The position numbers were made by a program, and so were the translations under genes. DNA of 64,000 nt. Origin: Flavobacterium sp. LC2016-13. GTDB lineage: Bacteria > Bacteroidota > Bacteroidia > Flavobacteriales > Flavobacteriaceae. The stretch's first letter is position 1, and every line of letters starts with the position of its first letter. The notes beneath the pieces are model-generated. The model was not told the DNA's origin. It did not search any database and worked only from the letters and a program-made list of their open reading frames with translations. The DNA lies in the NCBI RefSeq assembly GCF_009707955.1, contig NZ_WMDQ01000001.1:124001-188000 (forward strand), written 5' to 3'. This document shows positions 1 through 7,791 of this stretch, in pieces.

Positions 1-817
1 CTGCGTTCTTTTCCATCAGATGGCTTGCGATGCTGTGTCTCAGGGAGTGGAGCATTATGTCCTTCTGGATTAGCTCATAACTGCTGGTCTGTTCTGTCAT
101 TTTCTTCAAGGTATCGTTGAGGTATTCGCCATTCATCCGTTTACCGCTGTCATGGATAAAAAATGCATCTTCAATCTGGCTACTTCCTTTCAGCTTTTCA
201 TAACGTTCCTCAGCTATGTATCTTTTGATGTGACCTGCAACCATATCGCTCATAGGAACTTCACGTCTTTTGCTTCCTTTTCCGTCTCGGACAATGAGCA
301 TACCTCTGGAAAGCTGAATATCCCGTGTGTTCAAAGCCACCAATTCCGACCTTCGAAGTCCGCAACCGTATGCCACTGACAGCAAAGCCCGCTGTAAATC
401 ACTCTGGCAGTGCTGGTAGAGCAGTTTGATTTCTTCAACGCTCAGGGCATTTCTGGAATTTCCACTGTCTCCTGAATAGCTTGGAATGTAGAAAGCTTTT
501 TCAATCTGCCTGTTCTCCAAAAGGTTCAGAACAAAGAGTCCTAAAGCAAAAAGATGAAATTTTATGGTCTTTCCTGCTAGAGTTCCGTTTCCTCTGTGTT
601 TGGGTCTGCTTATAAGATGCTCGTAATAGCTTACCGATTCTCTGCCTGTTACGTTCTTTATCTTAGTGATTCCTGAATCTTCCAGCCAGATAAGAAATTC
701 CGCTACGGCATTCTGGTACATTGTGCCTTTTCCCTGTTTGTAGTTCTTCACTTTTACATAGCTGTCAAAATCATTAAACAGGTTTTGAAATCCAGAGGTC
801 TGTATTGTTGTTTTCAT
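1..817 (-). CDS. Tyrosine recombinase (XerD-like), module A, 3' end cut by window
   Basis: Reading the minus strand from the ATG at 815-817 gives about 272 residues without a stop before the window edge. It begins MKTTIQTSGFQNLF and has an N-terminal SAM-like core-binding region followed by the catalytic domain. The catalytic arginine box (YGCGLRRSE) and the box-II H-x-x-R (LHSLRHSIASHL) are both visible; the last His and Tyr lie outside the window. It is a close paralogue of the recombinase at 11941-12858, with the same neighbours in the same order, so it belongs to the same kind of mobile module. The likely role is integration, excision or resolution of that module. Confidence 0.85.
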   Translation of the reverse strand, partial: MKTTIQTSGFQNLFNDFDSYVKVKNYKQGKGTMYQNAVAEFLIWLEDSGITKIKNVTGRESVSYYEHLISRPKHRGNGTLAGKTIKFHLFALGLFVLNLLENRQIEKAFYIPSYSGDSGNSRNALSVEEIKLLYQHCQSDLQRALLSVAYGCGLRRSELVALNTRDIQLSRGMLIVRDGKGSKRREVPMSDMVAGHIKRYIAEERYEKLKGSSQIEDAFFIHDSGKRMNGEYLNDTLKKMTEQTSSYELIQKDIMLHSLRHSIASHLMEKNA

Positions 818-881
818 TGGTTTTGTTGTTGTTTTTTAATCATCATTTGAAAACTTTCCTTATGCGCATTTTCCAATTTAT

Positions 882-928
882 GGAACACCAGCGTTATATT
901 GCCAGTAATTGCAGGTACTGGCGTGTTC
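882..928. repeat. Palindromic site between recombinase and ATPase, module A
   Basis: GGAACACCAG (882-891) is inverted against CTGGCGTGTTC (918-928), and inside it GCCAGTA (901-907) is a perfect inverse of TACTGGC (916-922). A related GGAACACCAG/CTGGTGTTCC palindrome occupies the same place in module B (12932-12990). The conserved position suggests a recombinase arm site, operator or origin rather than chance. Confidence 0.45.
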
Positions 929-930
929 TT

Positions 931-2613
931 TTAGGTGGTTTTCAGCTGGTCTAACTGTCTGCTGAGGTCTTCCTTAATCTTGGCTTTCATCTTCTCCAGA
1001 TTGTCCCAGTAGCTTATCACATACTTGAATCCTTTGTTTGGCGAGCCTTCAACCGCCTGAATGTACTCCAGCTCCTGTAGGGTCTGCATGTACTTAAAGG
1101 CTGAGGTCTTGCTGATATTAAGCTCCTGTCTGATTTCCCTTGTCGTAAATCGGTGTGTTGTTCCGTTGGTTTGGTTTCTTACATATCCTTTCAGCTTTTC
1201 AAAGAACTGTCTGGTGCTCTTGTCAAGTTCATCCACTTTGATGATAATCGAGCTAAAGAAAATCTCAACAGCTTTTCTCACATCTTCTTCGGTGGCTATC
1301 AGTCTTCTTTTATCATCCATTTTTCGCTGGTACTGGTTCAGGATTGTAATCTGAGCGACAAAATTCTGAAAATGGGCGTTGAGCCTTCTGAGCATTTTGG
1401 CTTCCAGCGGGAGCATAAGCTTATCGGCAAACGGATTCACAACTTCATAGCTCTTTAGAACTCTCATGCAGTTTCTCAAGAGCTGTCTGGCTTCCTGTTC
1501 ACGCACAGTATTGCTGATGCCAGCATTTTTCTTGTTCTGCGCATCGATGATTCTAAGGGTCTGTTCAAGGCTTTCATCCACTCCCAAGACTACCGAACGG
1601 CTCATGTTATCGTAGTAAACCTCTGCTTTGGTCGTGGCGGTAAGGCTTGCAAAATGGGCTTCAACCTTTTTCATTTTCCCTGTGGTGTTCCCCAGCATAT
1701 CCTTAACCACCGTGGAACTGGTCAGGAGCTTATTCGACTGCATTTCCCTGAATGCAAACTGGGCATCTTCATCCAGTCCGTCAAAGTCTTGAATAACTAT
1801 AAATTTGTTTATCAATTCTTTGTTTTTGTAATGATAGAGCGATTTGCTGGTAATTCGGGTCATGTTCATTACGTCTTCCTGTGGCATGCAGTTGGCTATA
1901 GCGTTGATGAGGTGCGATTTGCCTTCTCCTGAACTTCCTTGCACAAGTCCGTGCAGAGGATTAGGCATTTTATAGCTTGAAGCAAGCGTAAACATCAGTA
2001 TCCTGTTTTCTTCTTCTCCAACAATTCCGCTTTGTCCGAGCAGTTTGTCAATATTCTCAAAAAGCTTCGGCTTGGAGAGGAACTGCACTGCTTTTTCGCT
2101 GGCTTGCGGTGTTAGTTCCTTTTCAGAGTAATGGTCTGTTACTGGATTCATTTCAGCATTGAAGAGGTTTTCCCTGTAGTCTTCCAGAAGGTCAGTGAAC
2201 TGCAACAGGTCAGCCTCCAAAAGCGTGCTGTCAAATCCGTGCTTCTCGCTGAGTTCCCTGCACTGGTTCTCTACGCTTGTAAAGTCAAACAAATCAATCT
2301 TTACACGCAGTCTCTTCTGGCTGTCATTTGGAACTATCTGGATGGTAAGCCTCAGGTTTCCTAAATCCATCGGCAGGCTTCCAATCACATAGAACGTTCC
2401 CGTTTTTCCTTTGAAACTGATTTTGTAGTCACTTAGAATCTCCAGTGTTGCAACTGTCTTTTCTTTTACTGGATTCTGCAACATGTCAGTAATTCCGCTT
2501 GTTCCGTAATTCAGCCACATATCGTTCATGCTGTGCCCGTCTGGGAGCTGAATCATGCTTACTGGTAGTTCTGGTCTGATGTTCTGTATCTGGGTTCTTA
2601 TGTTGTTTTGCAT
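931..2613 (-). CDS. AAA-type ATPase with N-terminal Toprim tail and C-terminal winged helix, module A
   Basis: This 560-residue protein starts with a segment like the end of a Toprim domain (LPDGHSMNDMW, residues 23-33). A P-loop follows at about 226-234 (GSSGEGKSH), with an acidic Walker B stretch near 271-282 (VIQDFDGLDE). The C-terminal 90 residues look like a winged helix (TTREIRQELNISKTSAFKY). It probably acts as a helicase-like or replication ATPase of the mobile module. The upstream gene ends 4 bases before its ATG, so the two are coupled and together would make one primase/ATPase. The paralogue at 13026-14696 is clearly similar along its whole length. The exact family is not known to me. 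Confidence 0.7.
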   Translation of the reverse strand: MQNNIRTQIQNIRPELPVSMIQLPDGHSMNDMWLNYGTSGITDMLQNPVKEKTVATLEILSDYKISFKGKTGTFYVIGSLPMDLGNLRLTIQIVPNDSQKRLRVKIDLFDFTSVENQCRELSEKHGFDSTLLEADLLQFTDLLEDYRENLFNAEMNPVTDHYSEKELTPQASEKAVQFLSKPKLFENIDKLLGQSGIVGEEENRILMFTLASSYKMPNPLHGLVQGSSGEGKSHLINAIANCMPQEDVMNMTRITSKSLYHYKNKELINKFIVIQDFDGLDEDAQFAFREMQSNKLLTSSTVVKDMLGNTTGKMKKVEAHFASLTATTKAEVYYDNMSRSVVLGVDESLEQTLRIIDAQNKKNAGISNTVREQEARQLLRNCMRVLKSYEVVNPFADKLMLPLEAKMLRRLNAHFQNFVAQITILNQYQRKMDDKRRLIATEEDVRKAVEIFFSSIIIKVDELDKSTRQFFEKLKGYVRNQTNGTTHRFTTREIRQELNISKTSAFKYMQTLQELEYIQAVEGSPNKGFKYVISYWDNLEKMKAKIKEDLSRQLDQLKTT

Positions 2614-2617
2614 TGTC

Positions 2618-3184
2618 TTAATTTTTTATGATTATGATTTCTTCCAATTCGTGCAGTGATTTTAAAGCCTCAATATGCTGTGGCAGGAGCTCTCCGTTGT
2701 GCATCGCCATGACGGCATCCCTGTTCTCCAGTGCTTTGGACTGCAAAAGGCTGGCGCAGTCGATGACCGTTGGAGTGAGATAGAGCCTTTTGGTGTTTGC
2801 ACTCGGATAAGCTGGATAGATTCCTTCACTGTTGAGGTATTCTTGCTTAGGCGTTTCGAGATTAAAGCGTAAAGCAAAGTAGTTTACGATTGTGTTCTCT
2901 TTGTCCAACAGCGGAAAAATCAGTCCGTATCTTCCAAATGCTGTATATGCTGTCAAGTCTTCCTGTCTTACGCCTGCATCGCTCTTTTTAAGCACTCCTA
3001 AAGCTTCAAAATCATCTTTGAACTCTTGGCTTTCTCTATGGTGGAATTGTCCAGAATTGAAGCCGATTCTCAGCTCTGCATAATCCAGTCCCATCTTTTT
3101 CACATAGTCTTTCGGTTTTATAGCTTTGGAACTTCTGATGCCAGTTTCAAATGACTGGAAAAGTGTTTCTAATGTATTTTTCAT
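2618..3184 (-). CDS. Primase-like protein with truncated Toprim domain, module A
   Basis: The protein is about 188 residues from the ATG at 3182-3184; an ATG two codons upstream is also possible. The body (GRYGLIFPLLDKENTIVNYFALRF region) resembles the catalytic core of DnaG/CHC2-type primases. The C-terminus (TPTVIDCASLLQSK, then EEIIIIKN) resembles the first half of a Toprim fold and stops where the DxD motif should come. That missing half seems to be at the start of the next gene. The usual Toprim glutamate is not evident (VIDCAS), so catalytic activity is doubtful. The paralogue in module B (14701-15264) ends at the same point, so the split is a stable feature. Confidence 0.6.
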   Translation of the reverse strand: MKNTLETLFQSFETGIRSSKAIKPKDYVKKMGLDYAELRIGFNSGQFHHRESQEFKDDFEALGVLKKSDAGVRQEDLTAYTAFGRYGLIFPLLDKENTIVNYFALRFNLETPKQEYLNSEGIYPAYPSANTKRLYLTPTVIDCASLLQSKALENRDAVMAMHNGELLPQHIEALKSLHELEEIIIIKN

Positions 3185-3276
3185 AAGCATTCTCTTTTAG
3201 TTTTTTAGGTAATTTTTGGACATAGGTATCCTGCTTCGGGTATTGCACCGAAAAAAAACATTTATCTAAGTAGGAT

Positions 3277-4014
3277 TTATTTTATTTTTTTAAGCAGAAC
3301 AGGAGCCCATTGTTCGCCTTCAAAAAATACATCGTAGTGAATGAATTTTGCAAGAGTATCAGCATCATCAAAGAGATTTCCTTCTAACATTTTGCCTAGG
3401 TCTCTCATATTATCAAAATCAAACTTAATTTTATCTGTCGGCTCTACTTCCAGTAATTTAATTGTGTCTCCAATAGTCCTATGCCCCATATGGCTTGAAA
3501 GAGCAGAAAACACTTGTTTTGAGTAATGGTATTTTTTTACCATATCCAAAGCCCATGCAATTTCAAAAGCATTGGTCTTTAAAGGCTTAAAATTGAAATC
3601 AAAAGATGTTTTCTCTTTAATCTCAGCTAAAAATCTTTCACTTAATCGTTGCAGTTCCCTGTTAAGCGTTGAAGATGTCAATGGCTTGCCAGTTTTATAG
3701 TTCATATACACACTGTCTTCAAAGTTTTCAATAGGAAGTTGTGCATACGCCTTTTCGAAAAGCTGGTTCATTTCAACATTTATCGGTCTCTGTACCGATT
3801 CATCTTTTTTGTACAGCCATAATTCATGTTTAGCCATACCGTCTTCATAATGAACTACATCATCCCACGTTATACTGAGAAGAGTTCCTATTTTTAGTCC
3901 CCATTGTGCTCCGTGGATACATAAAAGAGCATGTCCGTACTCTTCGTGTTTCCAAAGCCATGTTCCAAAAAGAACTAACATTTTACTGCTCCAGTGTTTT
4001 TGATTATCGCTCAT
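3277..4014 (-). CDS. Degenerate tyrosine recombinase-like protein
   Basis: The 245-residue protein has the layout of a tyrosine recombinase catalytic domain but lost key residues. The arginine box reads QWGLKIGTLLSITW (Arg replaced by Lys), and the H-x-x-R box reads PLKTNAFEIAW. A box-III-like segment SSHMGHRTIGDT remains but no clear nucleophilic Tyr follows. It lies 97 bp downstream of an intact catalytic-only recombinase on the same strand (4112-4708). It could be an accessory or directionality subunit, or a decaying gene. Lack of the N-terminal arm-binding domain fits an accessory role. Confidence 0.55.
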   Translation of the reverse strand: MSDNQKHWSSKMLVLFGTWLWKHEEYGHALLCIHGAQWGLKIGTLLSITWDDVVHYEDGMAKHELWLYKKDESVQRPINVEMNQLFEKAYAQLPIENFEDSVYMNYKTGKPLTSSTLNRELQRLSERFLAEIKEKTSFDFNFKPLKTNAFEIAWALDMVKKYHYSKQVFSALSSHMGHRTIGDTIKLLEVEPTDKIKFDFDNMRDLGKMLEGNLFDDADTLAKFIHYDVFFEGEQWAPVLLKKIK

Positions 4015-4111
4015 ATATGTTGTATTTTCAATTTTATATTACAAATGTAACACTAATTATCGAACTACACAAGTTATTTTCGGATTTATCTGTATTTTAC
4101 AACAAATGAAT

Positions 4112-4708
4112 TTAAACACTCAAATATAAGTTGCTGATTTCCTGCTCTCTAATGCCTAAGTAGATTTTTGTTGTAGATACGCTGGAATGATTAAAAAGCT
4201 GGGATAACAACAATAAAGCTTGGTCACTGTACTTGTTAACCTCCCAGACTCTCCTGCCTAAGGTTTTTCTCATAAAATGGCTTGAATACTGACCTCTGAC
4301 CTTGTATTTGGTAAAAATATCTTTCAGCTTGCTGTTCACGTACTGGATGCTGAACGGCTTATCTCCTGAGCGGTTGGCGAACATCAAATCGCTTTCGCCT
4401 GCTTTCAGCTCGATAAACAGACGCCTCAAGATAGTCTGCAGTTCTGGATTGATGGTCACTTTTCTGGTCTTTTTGGTCTTCTTTTCCGTTATCGTAAAGT
4501 AATCCTGATTCAAAACCTGATTCCAACGAAGCTGGAGCAGGTCAGAAATTCTTAGACCAATGTAAGAACCTGTTGCAATGAGTAGAGCAAATTTCAGGTC
4601 ATTATCTCGCTCCAGTTTCAAAACGATGCTCTGCATCTTTTCCCACTCTAAAAAATCACTTGTTGTCTTTTGTCCTTTTAATGCCATAATGCTTAATTTT
4701 AGTTTCAC
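4112..4708 (-). CDS. Catalytic-domain-only tyrosine recombinase
   Basis: At 198 residues it lacks the N-terminal core-binding domain but keeps the catalytic set: Arg in IGLRISDLL, H-x-x-R in SSHFMRKTLGRR, His in FNHSSVSTTK and the Tyr in KIYLGIR. Such short integrases are known in some Bacteroidota and viruses. The gene sits downstream of a palindrome-rich segment (4732-4797) that could be its target site or promoter. A second in-frame ATG eight codons in (MALKGQK) is an alternative start. It likely works with the degenerate recombinase-like gene that follows it. Confidence 0.75.
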   Translation of the reverse strand: MKLKLSIMALKGQKTTSDFLEWEKMQSIVLKLERDNDLKFALLIATGSYIGLRISDLLQLRWNQVLNQDYFTITEKKTKKTRKVTINPELQTILRRLFIELKAGESDLMFANRSGDKPFSIQYVNSKLKDIFTKYKVRGQYSSHFMRKTLGRRVWEVNKYSDQALLLLSQLFNHSSVSTTKIYLGIREQEISNLYLSV

Positions 4709-4731
4709 TTTTCTACCTTAATATATGTATC

Positions 4732-4797
4732 TGAAAGCGGTCGATTCTTCATCCTATGTAAACCATTGATTTCATTGGGTTTACATGGTCGCTTTCA
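4732..4797. repeat. Nested inverted repeats upstream of short recombinase gene
   Basis: The outer arms are TGAAAGCG (4732-4739) and CGCTTTCA (4790-4797). The inner arms are ATGTAAACC (4756-4764) and GGTTTACAT (4778-4786). The two pairs are perfect but spaced unequally. The site begins 23 bp upstream of the recombinase start codon and could be an operator or recombination site. Confidence 0.45.
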
Positions 4798-4904
4798 CTA
4801 CTGAAAGAAAGTGAAACAAATGTCCAGGTCTATTTTGGATTGTGCAAGAAAAATCCTGGATTTCCTGGGCTCACAGCTTTTTGGGTCGTTTCAGGACACA
4901 AAAA

Positions 4905-4925
4905 AACGAGGTTGTTAGCCTCGTT
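4905..4925 (-). terminator. Rho-independent terminator after rep-like operon
   Basis: Perfect 7-bp stem AACGAGG/CCTCGTT with a 7-base loop; on the minus strand it is followed by a T run. The stem overlaps the stop codon of the small gene at 4915-5061. Confidence 0.75.
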
Positions 4926-5061
4926 CTTTGGATTGTATCAATCGTGAAAACTCTAAAAATTCTTGGTCGGTAAAATTACCTTTTTTAAAACTTATCGGCA
5001 GTTTGAGCGGTTGTGACTGCAACACCTGTTTGAGCTGAGAAAGTTTAAGCTTAATTCTCAT
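4915..5061 (-). CDS. Small 48-residue protein coupled to the Rep-like gene
   Basis: The ATG at 5059-5061 overlaps the last codons of the Rep-like gene by 11 bases, and the frame runs 48 codons (MRIKLKLSQLKQV...LIQSKERG) to a TAA inside the terminator hairpin. The overlap, the basic N-terminus and the terminator just at its end argue for a real translationally coupled gene. It has no recognisable domain. A role as accessory or copy-control partner of the Rep-like protein is only a guess from position. Confidence 0.5.
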   Translation of the reverse strand: MRIKLKLSQLKQVLQSQPLKLPISFKKGNFTDQEFLEFSRLIQSKERG

Positions 5062-5743
5062 CGTCTGAAGTATTTGTGCTGTTGCTGATAAAATCCCAGT
5101 CTTCTCCGCTCAGACCGTCTTTGGACATGTAGAACAATCCAGCTTTGTATCGGTCATAAATGCTTACATCGGTTCTGTCGTAGTTGAAGTAGTCCTGAAT
5201 ATCCGTAACAATCTGCTCATGAAGTTTCTTATCGGAAGCGTAGAACACAAAATGATTGTGACAGCCTTTTCTGTTTGGGAACGGCTCGGTTGTAAAGAAC
5301 AGTCGAATTTCTGTTGATGCTCCGTATTTTTGGTTCAGATAGTCATACAATCCGTGCATCTGCTTAAAACAGCTTGTCTTGTTGCGGTCTGTTTTGTAGG
5401 CTACTGTAAAGAAGAAACTCCAGTCCATCTGCCAAAAGGTATGTTGCAGGCTCTCCTTATCAGCCAGACAGTCTATCAGGTTTCTCATGGATTGGTTTTC
5501 TTGTCTCAGGGCTTTGTTCTCATCGAACATGATTTCGCTGTCAAAATATCTGGCATGGTCAGCGGGGAAAAGTCTTTCTCTGTTTGGCTTCTTAGTTTCT
5601 AAAAACAAGTCTTCATTCTTTTTGTAAAATCGGTAGATGGTACTTTTGCTTGATTTTGTGCTTTTTATAAATTTCTTTAAATCTTCATATTTCATTTCTT
5701 GGTTGGTTAGTATCTTGTTATTGATTAGATGCAGGAAGTCCAT
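5051..5743 (-). CDS. Candidate HUH replication initiator / relaxase-like protein
   Basis: The 230-residue protein has an N-terminal helical region that may be DNA-binding (LKKFIKSTKSSKSTIYRFY). Three motifs then follow in the order expected of HUH endonucleases: FFFTVAYKT near residue 113, the H-x-H segment KGCHNHFVFYA near 160, and a tyrosine region YDRYKAGLFYMSKDG near 200. Rolling-circle Rep proteins nick at an origin through such a Tyr. No full relaxase or helicase domain is present. An 11-base motif shared with the mobA region lies about 210 bp upstream (5951-5961) and is a candidate nick site. MDFLHL and MKYEDL are both possible starts. Confidence 0.55.
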   Translation of the reverse strand: MDFLHLINNKILTNQEMKYEDLKKFIKSTKSSKSTIYRFYKKNEDLFLETKKPNRERLFPADHARYFDSEIMFDENKALRQENQSMRNLIDCLADKESLQHTFWQMDWSFFFTVAYKTDRNKTSCFKQMHGLYDYLNQKYGASTEIRLFFTTEPFPNRKGCHNHFVFYASDKKLHEQIVTDIQDYFNYDRTDVSIYDRYKAGLFYMSKDGLSGEDWDFISNSTNTSDDEN

Positions 5744-6178
5744 ACAAGAGGATTAGTCAAGCATCTTTATAATAAATACTAACGAATCTTGAAAAGTGTA
5801 GCTTTTTGGCACTTTTTTTTCAAAAATATTTTTCGGGATGGAAAAATATTCGTTCCAAAATGAGACAGTAGTCTGGGAAATTTCAAAACTTGCGGAATTT
5901 TCACTTAAGACATCGATGGTATCGATTGGAATAGGTACACAATTTTATAGTACGGGGAGGTAATTTGACACTGGAAATCTCGGTGTTTGGTATCAAAACA
6001 GCCGATACAGGGAGGGAGGATGTTCTGAACGTTATTTTTCAAATCAATTGAGATTCCCTAGCAGATGCAGGATAACTTGGATTCTATTTTAACAGTTTGG
6101 TACACTTTAAAGTGCTATAAAAAGCAAAAGCCACTCCGTTAGGAATGGCTTTCAGTTACAATTTATTACTGTCAGGAA
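5744..6178. other. Intergenic segment with candidate origin motif
   Basis: No gene is seen. The segment holds an 11-base GC-rich motif TACGGGGAGGT at 5951-5961, which recurs near mobA at 15538-15548, and a terminator at 6126-6152. The remainder is AT-rich with poly-T and poly-A runs near 5810-5850. Confidence 0.4.
6126..6152 (-). terminator. Terminator after putative immunity lipoprotein
   Basis: AAAAGCCACTCC pairs with GGAATGGCTTT across a 4-base loop (gtta); one mismatch. It lies 27 bp past the stop of the gene at 6179-6772. Confidence 0.65.
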
Positions 6179-6772
6179 TTAAGTTCTATAAAGCGGCTCT
6201 CTTTTAATTATCTTCCAAATTCCATCAGTTTTTTCAATAAGTACAATAAAACCAATTGAACTATCTTCTCCATCAGATAATTCTACAATAAAATAACCTA
6301 AATCGTGAGAAATTTTAAAATTAGAAAAAGCTACTTCACCTGCATATTTAATTTTTGTTGGTTTCTTTGGCTCAAATGAAATGTTGTACCTTCCAATTTT
6401 TTTTGGAAAAGTAGTATCTAAAACAAATTGTGACTGTTTCTCATTCGTAAGCTCATTAAATTTACTATCTAGTTTTTCCCTTTGCAAGAAACCATGAATT
6501 TCATTTTCAGCTATGTTGCTATTTCCTATTTTTTTGCTAATAAAAATTGATAATTCTGGATAATGTTTCACGCTATTTTGCTCTTCAGAGCGGGTATCTA
6601 TTCCTACTGGCCTGAAACTACCATGCTCATAAGCAAAAGTATCTACAAGAGTTAAAAAATTATTCTCTATAATTTTTTGAGGACTATTTTTTTTGTTGTC
6701 TTTACATCCACTAAAAACACTTAACAGAAGTATTAAACCCAAATAAGTTCTAATATTTAAAATCCCAACCAT
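6179..6772 (-). CDS. Putative immunity lipoprotein next to orphan RHS toxin tip
   Basis: The chosen start (ATG at 6770-6772) gives a hydrophobic signal followed by a lipobox-like LLLSVFSGC, so the protein is probably a membrane-anchored lipoprotein of about 198 residues; ATGs at 6790 and 6796 are also possible. It overlaps the 3' end of the RHS fragment, the usual place of an immunity gene in polymorphic toxin loci. No named domain is recognised. The C-terminal half (IGFIVLIEKTDGIWKIIKRE) is beta-rich and resembles small NTF2- or DUF-type folds. The immunity call rests on location alone. Confidence 0.5.
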   Translation of the reverse strand: MVGILNIRTYLGLILLLSVFSGCKDNKKNSPQKIIENNFLTLVDTFAYEHGSFRPVGIDTRSEEQNSVKHYPELSIFISKKIGNSNIAENEIHGFLQREKLDSKFNELTNEKQSQFVLDTTFPKKIGRYNISFEPKKPTKIKYAGEVAFSNFKISHDLGYFIVELSDGEDSSIGFIVLIEKTDGIWKIIKREPLYRT

Positions 6773-7610
6773 TTTTTTGATAATATTCATGTGCATTATT
6801 TTTATTTATATCCTCTCCAAATCCATATTTTTCCAATGCTTTACCATATTCTGCTGTTACATCGGGTAGATGGTTTTTAACTCTACTACTATGTATAAAT
6901 TCGTGTAATATGGTTGTCATCAGTAAAAATGAAGTCGCTTGTATTGTTGAATTTCTTTTTGCAATTTCTAATCCATTGACAAACTTTGCATTTACAGTTA
7001 TGAAATTTCCAGTATTGGGCGTCCAACCATTATTATCGCTATCTTCTCCTGTGTAAAACCAACTTTGAAGTTCAGTGCCTTGTCCATACTGTAATTTTTC
7101 TAAGACCTCCATAGTAGAGTATCCTGAATAATATGAAAGATAATACAATAAATCCGAATTGTTTTGCACATAACTATGAATTTGCTTTGCAAGTTTGGTT
7201 AGTCTAGGATATTTTTTTTCATAATCTTCTCCTTTAGGAAATTTTATAGTAGAATTATCTCCATTATTCGCATCCGAATTATTTGTATCAGATACATTAT
7301 TATTACTACCATCACTATTTCCACCAGAATTAGCATACGACATAGCTTCGTTAAAAGAAACCTCTTTACCATTAATTACATATTGCCCCGTTGTACTATT
7401 GTATATAGGCGAGGCTCCACTTGGGTCTGCAAAATATACAGGATTATTACTAAATGCATTATACGGCGATTCAGTATAATGTGTAACGGGGTCTATTACT
7501 GTCCATCTTGCAATAGCAGGGTCATATTGACGCACATCCATTGCGTACATGTTAAGTCCCAGCTCGTCTTGAAGCTCCTTTCCATTGTACTTATACTTAT
7601 AAGGGTCTGC
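6750..7610 (-). pseudogene. Orphan RHS core tip with zincin-like C-terminal toxin domain
   Basis: The open frame extends without an ATG up to about 7652, but homology starts near 7610 with YKYKYNGKELQDELGLN and continues YDPAIARWTVIDP, the conserved RHS tip. The same tip is present in the full RHS protein at 30759-35489. After the tip a different C-terminal domain follows with a metallopeptidase motif (TTILHEFIHSSR, HExxH). It is therefore a displaced toxin end with no repeat body, as left by recombination at the conserved tip. It may serve as a cassette that can recombine onto a full RHS gene. The first in-frame ATG is at 7550, so expression by itself is uncertain. Confidence 0.65.
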
Positions 7611-7745
7611 AAACCTTTTTTTAAAGAATAAATATTCCCTTGTAAAAAATCTCTATATAAAGAACGTCCTTTTAGCATTTTTCTATAACACGAAAGTAGA
7701 TTTACTTTAATTATTTTCCTAATAATTTTGCATTTACCAATAAAA

Positions 7746-7768
7746 AAAGCTCTCAATATGAGAGCTTT
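7746..7768 (-). terminator. Terminator of the DUF262 operon
   Basis: Perfect 10-bp inverted repeat AAAGCTCTCA/TGAGAGCTTT with a 3-base loop, flanked by an A run on the left, which is a T run on the minus strand. It lies 24 bp past the last gene of the operon. Confidence 0.75.
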
Positions 7769-7791
7769 CTTTATTTCAGAATATATTTTTT

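Noticed and set aside
2605..2630. Programmed frameshift joining the primase-like and ATPase genes
   Set aside because: The slippery A run would give -1, but joining the frames needs +1; module B lacks the run. Separate translation is simpler.
7496..7756. 86-codon frame on the minus strand over the RHS fragment
   Set aside because: It is an out-of-phase reading of the RHS tip DNA and continues into unrelated sequence.
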